This document shows, piece after piece, positions 60,397 to 64,000 of a DNA stretch of 64,000 nt (position 1 is the first letter of the stretch; every line of letters begins with the position of its first letter). The notes below the pieces were generated by a model that was not told where the DNA came from, searched no databases, and saw only the letters and a list, made by a program, of their open reading frames with translations. Position numbers and translations under genes: made by a program. The stretch is from Bacteroidota bacterium (GTDB taxonomy: Bacteria; Bacteroidota; Bacteroidia; Bacteroidales; Paludibacteraceae), in assembly GCA_023391625.1 (NCBI GenBank), contig JAEWAN010000006.1, forward strand, positions 558,001 through 622,000, read 5' to 3'.

Positions 60397-61500
60397 TTAA
60401 AAAGATTGGAAAAATACGGGAAACTGTTTTTTTAATTTTTTGCCCAGTTCGCTTTCCTCCAGGGAAGTGTAGGCCAACGGTTCTCTCCTAAAAGGGTAGT
60501 TGGAACGCTGCTCTTCAAACTGTGCGGGCGATTCTTTCAGCATAACACTGTCCCGCCGTATATCGTAACTTTTTAGGAAAAAGTCTTCTACATCGTGAAT
60601 TTCTCTAATATTCAGGGGATACGCTTCTGGAAGTTTGTCTGCCTGCCAATTGTCAAGACCCAATGAGAAAAAGCGGCTTACGGCACGGACACTGTAAGTG
60701 GCGGCATTGGCTTTGCCATCAGCAGAGTATCCTGCGATATGAGGCGTGGCTAGCGTGGTGTGTGCCAACAGCTCCCGGTTTATATCCGGTTCATTTTCCC
60801 AGCAATCCAGAATGATATCAGAAGTCTTTCCGTTTTTTATTGCTTCAAGCAGAGCCATAGTATCAATAATTTCTCCCCGCGCAGCATTAACAATGACCGG
60901 TTTTTTCTTCACATTGTTGAAAAAGTTGCTGTCACCCAGGTGAAAAGTTTTATCTTCTCCATCCGTATTTAGTGGAGTATGAAAAGTAATGATGTCTGCT
61001 TCCCGGCAAATTTGTGAAAGAGTAACAAACTTGTTGTTATTTTCTTTCCTTGCCCGGGGAGGATCGTTTAAAAGTACCCTCATATTGAATGAATGGGCTA
61101 ACTCTTCTATTTTTGAGCCTACCGCGCCTACTCCTATTATACCTATTGTTTTACCGGCTAAATCAAACTGTTTTTCCTGTTTTAGAAAGCTGAATGCGGA
61201 AGCCATGTATTGTGTGACGGACAGTGCATTACATCCCGGTGCATTTGTCCACGTAATGTTATTTTGCTTGCAGTATTCATTGTCTATATGGTCATAACCG
61301 ATGGTTGCGGAAGCAATGAATTTTACCCTGGAACCTTCAAGAAGGTCTTTGTTGCAGTGTGTACGTGTACGAATAATCAGCGCATCGGCATCCTGTACAT
61401 TGTCTTTGGTTATTTCCTTGTGAGGAAGGTAGACAACGTCCGCATATTTGTCTAAAACTCCTTGTATATAAGGAATATATGAATCTACTACTATTTTCAC
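60397..61500 (-). CDS. pdxB: 4-phosphoerythronate dehydrogenase (pyridoxal phosphate synthesis)
   Basis: A 367-residue NAD-dependent dehydrogenase for the DXP-dependent vitamin B6 pathway. GTG at 61500 gives the opening VKIVVDSYIPYI, which matches PdxB starts; the upstream TTG at 61518 would lie within two bases of the predicted transcription start. Motifs include SATIGYDHIDNEYC, GIIGVGAVGS (NAD loop), VNAARGEIID and TPHIAGYSADGK with the catalytic His. A C-terminal PdxB dimerisation region (about 280-365) separates it from SerA. It heads the pdxB-dacB-birA operon. Confidence 0.93.
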   Translation of the reverse strand: MKIVVDSYIPYIQGVLDKYADVVYLPHKEITKDNVQDADALIIRTRTHCNKDLLEGSRVKFIASATIGYDHIDNEYCKQNNITWTNAPGCNALSVTQYMASAFSFLKQEKQFDLAGKTIGIIGVGAVGSKIEELAHSFNMRVLLNDPPRARKENNNKFVTLSQICREADIITFHTPLNTDGEDKTFHLGDSNFFNNVKKKPVIVNAARGEIIDTMALLEAIKNGKTSDIILDCWENEPDINRELLAHTTLATPHIAGYSADGKANAATYSVRAVSRFFSLGLDNWQADKLPEAYPLNIREIHDVEDFFLKSYDIRRDSVMLKESPAQFEEQRSNYPFRREPLAYTSLEESELGKKLKKQFPVFFQSF

Positions 61501-61526
61501 AACTGAAAGTAATTTCAAAATGTGTG

Positions 61527-61534
61527 CAAAAGTA
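61527..61534 (-). promoter_or_regulatory. -7 box for pdxB
   Basis: CAAAAGTA is TACTTTTG on the minus strand, an exact TAnnTTTG box 27 bp from the GTG at 61500. It decides the pdxB start. Confidence 0.6.
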
Positions 61535-61643
61535 AGCAGAATTTATCTATGCATGCTAATTCTTAACAAAATAATACCTAAAAAGGATATCTTGATGAGG
61601 TCTTGGGGGTATAATAATATGAAGTTTAAGTTCTTATAATGAT

Positions 61644-61665
61644 AACCGTTAAAAATTTAACGGTT
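61644..61665. repeat. Palindrome between the pdxB and gldE promoters
   Basis: Arms AACCGTTAAA (61644-61653) and TTTAACGGTT (61656-61665) with a 2-base centre form an almost continuous 22-nt palindrome. It lies 30 bp upstream of the gldE -7 box, where an operator would be expected; there is no gene end nearby that would need a terminator. Confidence 0.5.
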
Positions 61666-61694
61666 TTGCGGGTAAAAAGTTTGATAAAATTCTC

Positions 61695-61702
61695 TATTTT
61701 TG
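61695..61702 (+). promoter_or_regulatory. -7 box for gldE
   Basis: TATTTTTG matches TAnnTTTG exactly, 51 bp before the GTG start at 61754. Confidence 0.62.
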
Positions 61703-61753
61703 CAAATTAGAATAAAAGTATAACAGATAAAGGTTTAAGAGATATTAAATATC

Positions 61754-63097
61754 GTGAATACCGTTTTTTTTATAACCGGCATACTTGATGGGATTACAGT
61801 TCATCCGGTTGATTTTCCTGCTATTGTTTCGCTGGTTTTAAGTATTTTGCTGTTGGTGTGTTCTGCATTGATTTCAGGGTCTGAGGTTGCTTTTTTTTCA
61901 TTTGATCCGGCTACGTTGAATCAGATGGAAGAGAGCGATGCCAAGTCTGATAAAAATATATTGAATGCTTTAAAGCAACCGCAGCGATTATTGGCCACGA
62001 TTTTGATTGGGAATAATTTTGTAAACGTGGCGATTATCTTATTGCTTACCCGTTTTACATCAACTTTGTTGAATTTTGATAACGCGCCGGTAGTAGGCTT
62101 CCTTTTTCAGTCTGTTGTTATTACATTCATTCTTCTTTTGTTTGGGGAGATTATGCCGAAAGTGTATGCGACACAGTATGGAAAAAAGACTGCTTCTGCA
62201 ACCGTTAACTTTTTAACCGTGTTGGGAAAGATATTTAAACCCTTTGTTTTTATACTGGTAAATTCCACGTCTGTGGTTAATAAGAGGCTGGAAAAGCATC
62301 GTCATAATAATATTTCTATAGATGAATTGTCGCAGGCGCTGGAACTGACTTCGCAAAATACGGATGAGGATACGGAGATTCTGGAGGGGATTATAAAATT
62401 TGGAAATATTCAGGTTGCGGACATTATGACTCCCCGTGTTGATATTATTGATGTGGATATAAAGTCAGATTATAAAGAAGTGCTGGCTGTGATTGCAGAA
62501 TCCGGTTATTCACGTATTCCGGTTTATTCCGGCAACAGGGATAATATCCGGGGGTTGTTATACAGTAAAGATTTTCTTCCGCATTTGGATAAACCGTCGG
62601 GGTTTCGTTGGCAGAACCTGATTCGCCAGGCATACTATGTGCCGGAGACAAAGAAAATAGATGACCTGCTGAATGAGTTTCAAGAAAATAAAATTCATCT
62701 GGCTTTAGTGGTCGATGAGTATGGAGGAACATCCGGTTTAATTACTTTGGAGGATATACTGGAAGAAATTGTGGGCGATATAACCGACGAATATGATGAA
62801 GAAGAAAGATTATATACGAAGGTAGACGATCGTACATTCATCATTGAAGCTAAAATATTGCTGAATGACTTTTATAAGATTCCGGAAATAGAGCGTGAAG
62901 ACTTTATAAAAGAAACGGAAGAAGTTGAGACTTTGGCCGGATTAATCCTTGAATTGAAAGGTGAAATCCCGACGGTGAATGAGAAAATTGATTACGGACA
63001 TTATACGTTTGAGATATTGGCTGTGGATGACCGCAGGATAAAGGAAGTGAAATTGCATATAAAAGAAAAGGAAGAAATACAGGAAGAACATGAGTAA
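61754..63097 (+). CDS. gldE: Gliding motility-associated protein GldE (CNNM/CorC family)
   Basis: A 447-residue integral membrane protein: a CNNM/DUF21 domain with four helices (about 23-175, SEVAFFSFDPATLNQM), two CBS domains (about 215-345, IADIMTPRVDIIDVD-like segment and LVVDEYGGTSGLITLEDILEEIVGDI) and a CorC/HlyC C-terminal domain (about 350-440). GldE is required for gliding in Flavobacterium but is present in non-gliding Bacteroidetes, where its role is unclear. Start is GTG at 61754. gldD follows directly, and the two are adjacent in Flavobacteria as well. Confidence 0.92.
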   Translation: MNTVFFITGILDGITVHPVDFPAIVSLVLSILLLVCSALISGSEVAFFSFDPATLNQMEESDAKSDKNILNALKQPQRLLATILIGNNFVNVAIILLLTRFTSTLLNFDNAPVVGFLFQSVVITFILLLFGEIMPKVYATQYGKKTASATVNFLTVLGKIFKPFVFILVNSTSVVNKRLEKHRHNNISIDELSQALELTSQNTDEDTEILEGIIKFGNIQVADIMTPRVDIIDVDIKSDYKEVLAVIAESGYSRIPVYSGNRDNIRGLLYSKDFLPHLDKPSGFRWQNLIRQAYYVPETKKIDDLLNEFQENKIHLALVVDEYGGTSGLITLEDILEEIVGDITDEYDEEERLYTKVDDRTFIIEAKILLNDFYKIPEIEREDFIKETEEVETLAGLILELKGEIPTVNEKIDYGHYTFEILAVDDRRIKEVKLHIKEKEEIQEEHE

Positions 63098-63140
63098 AAG
63101 ACAGGTTTTTATAAAAAGAGAGAATGGGGTAAAAAGAAAT

Positions 63141-63728
63141 ATGATTACCAGAGTATTTCTGTTTTCTTTTTTTCTGTTTACAGTGCTGTCTTTATCGTAC
63201 TCATGTAAGAAGTCATACATTCCTCGTCCTTACGGTTATTACAGGGTTGATTTGCCTGAGCATAAATACCGGATATTGGATACTTTAAGTTTGCCTTATC
63301 ATTTTGAATATTCTGATTATGCTGTGATAGCTCCCCGGCAAAAGGAGAACGAGAAGTATTGGCTGGATATTCAGTATCCGATGTTGAATGCCAGCATACA
63401 TTGCAGTTATAAACAAATTGATAATAATTTGCTGGAACTCTCTGAAGATGCCAGGAACTTTGTGTATTCCGCGCATTCTTCACAGGCAGACGCTATCGGA
63501 GAGCCCCGTTTTGAGAATCCGTATGAGGATGTGTATGCGGTTTTGTATGATTTGAGGGGTAATGTGGCTTCTCCGATCCAGTTTGTTGTAACAGACAGTG
63601 TGCGGCACTTTTTCCGTGGAGCGCTTTATTTTGATAATGTTCCTAACAAAGATTCCATAGCCCCTATGCTTGAATACGTGCGGGAGGATATAAAATATTT
63701 GTTGGAAACGTTTGAGTGGAAAAAATGA
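63141..63728 (+). CDS. gldD: Gliding motility lipoprotein GldD
   Basis: A 195-residue lipoprotein. The frame opens at 63090, overlapping the end of gldE by 8 bp, but the ATG at 63141 gives a clean lipoprotein signal (MITRVFLFSFFLFTVL, lipobox SYSC). I therefore prefer it, while the longer start (212 residues) remains possible. The mature protein begins KKSYIPRPYGYYRVDLPEHKY, the GldD hallmark (PRPYGY-R-DLPxxxY), and continues as a compact beta/alpha domain. It has no enzymatic motif and its role beyond association with gldE is unknown. Its stop overlaps the next ATG by 4 bp. Confidence 0.9.
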   Translation: MITRVFLFSFFLFTVLSLSYSCKKSYIPRPYGYYRVDLPEHKYRILDTLSLPYHFEYSDYAVIAPRQKENEKYWLDIQYPMLNASIHCSYKQIDNNLLELSEDARNFVYSAHSSQADAIGEPRFENPYEDVYAVLYDLRGNVASPIQFVVTDSVRHFFRGALYFDNVPNKDSIAPMLEYVREDIKYLLETFEWKK

Positions 63729-64000
63729 TAGTAAGAACGGAAATGGATCAGGAGCTCCGTCTGATAGTCTGGGAAACTACAGAAACGACGGATGATCTGT
63801 TGAAAGAACTCCATTGTCCGCAGTCTATTGCCGAATATAGCCGGTTGACCTCGGAGAAAAGGAGAAAGGAATTTCTGGCCGTTCGTGTGGCGCTGAAAAG
63901 AGCATTGGGAAAAGAACATGTTATTATTTATGACAATGACGGTAAACCTTATCTGTCAGATAATTGTTTTAATATAAGTATTTCGCATAGCGGCTCATGG
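63725..64000 (+). CDS. 4'-phosphopantetheinyl transferase family protein, N-terminal part
   Basis: The frame from ATG at 63725 stays open to the window end (92 codons). It contains RRKEFLAVRVALKRALG, YDNDGKPYL and SISHSGSW, the conserved N-terminal block of Sfp/HetI/AcpT-type transferases, including the HSxxW that precedes the magnesium site. The enzyme would load acyl or peptidyl carrier proteins with phosphopantetheine. The remaining half, with the second metal-ligand Glu and the KE-KA helix, is outside the window. It overlaps gldD by 4 bp (ATGA) and so is the third gene of the gldE-gldD transcript. Confidence 0.88.
   Translation, partial: MIVRTEMDQELRLIVWETTETTDDLLKELHCPQSIAEYSRLTSEKRRKEFLAVRVALKRALGKEHVIIYDNDGKPYLSDNCFNISISHSGSW

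Noticed and set aside
61501..61518. TTG start adding six residues to PdxB
   Set aside because: It would lie within two bases of the predicted transcription start; GTG at 61500 matches the family opening.
1..64000. CRISPR array, insertion sequence, prophage or integrative element
   Set aside because: No direct-repeat array, transposase, integrase or attachment repeats were seen; gene content is that of a stable chromosome region.

Overview
The window comes from a member of the Bacteroidota, most likely the order Bacteroidales. Start-proximal promoters repeatedly match the Bacteroidetes -7 consensus TAnnTTTG. Several gene forms are typical of the phylum: a MurF-Alr fusion, a long IspG with an insert domain, GldD/GldE, PorQ, a BspA-like leucine-rich protein with a type IX secretion tail, DUF4369/thioredoxin-like lipoproteins and a BtuB-like TonB receptor. 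PorQ plus a T9SS-type C-terminal domain imply a type IX secretion system. The etfB-etfA-acyl-CoA dehydrogenase operon would suit a fermenter such as an Odoribacteraceae member, but that family-level guess is weak. The DNA is AT-rich and looks like ordinary chromosome: no insertion sequence, phage, CRISPR array or clear pseudogene was seen.

Layout. 1-7.4 kb (+): end of a hotdog thioesterase, flavodiiron protein, DUF2721 protein, NAD synthetase, MscS channel, then lptB, a GNAT acetyltransferase and RNase Z. 7.4-12.5 kb: a DUF2027/Smr protein (-) diverging from queA (+) at an almost perfectly symmetric promoter, then guaA, tatD and tRNA-Ser(GGA). 12.6-15.1 kb: exbB, an unknown four-helix membrane protein and two exbD genes. 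15.2-18.2 kb: outer-membrane and lipoprotein genes. 18.2-22.6 kb: ispG (-) diverging from mlaE, mlaF and exodeoxyribonuclease III (+). 22.7-26.4 kb: a DUF6242 lipoprotein, a small leader-like ORF ending in a strong terminator hairpin, and a TonB-dependent receptor. 26.5-30.1 kb (-): etfB, etfA, acyl-CoA dehydrogenase. 30.4-33 kb (+): a Fur-family regulator and a Zn/Cd-type P-ATPase.

33-47.3 kb is mostly minus strand: BspA-like cargo, lytic transglycosylase, Usp-like protein with murF-alr, a cysteine-less thioredoxin-fold lipoprotein, SDR, a DUF4130/radical SAM DNA repair pair, a YhdH-like reductase and an NhaP2-like antiporter. 47.4-53.6 kb: a porin-like barrel, ettA, SPOR lipoprotein, Fe/Mn superoxide dismutase, a small membrane protein with OmpH/Skp, and TonB. 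53.9-58.2 kb (+): porQ, cmk, ispH, pfkA and a low-molecular-weight phosphatase. 58.2-61.5 kb (-): pdxB, dacB, birA. 61.7-64 kb (+): gldE, gldD and the start of a phosphopantetheinyl transferase, cut by the window end.

The genes link functionally in several ways. ExbB/ExbD/ExbD and the distant TonB gene could energise the TonB receptor. LptB and MlaEF serve outer-membrane lipid traffic. MurF-Alr, the transglycosylase, DacB and the SPOR protein serve peptidoglycan. PorQ and the BspA-like protein are T9SS machinery and probable cargo. IspG and IspH are the last two steps of the MEP isoprenoid pathway. The points most worth a second look are the leader ORF/attenuator in front of the TonB receptor, the symmetric queA/DUF2027 promoter, the DUF4130-radical SAM pair, the cysteine-less thioredoxin lipoprotein, and the unknown protein inside the exb operon.
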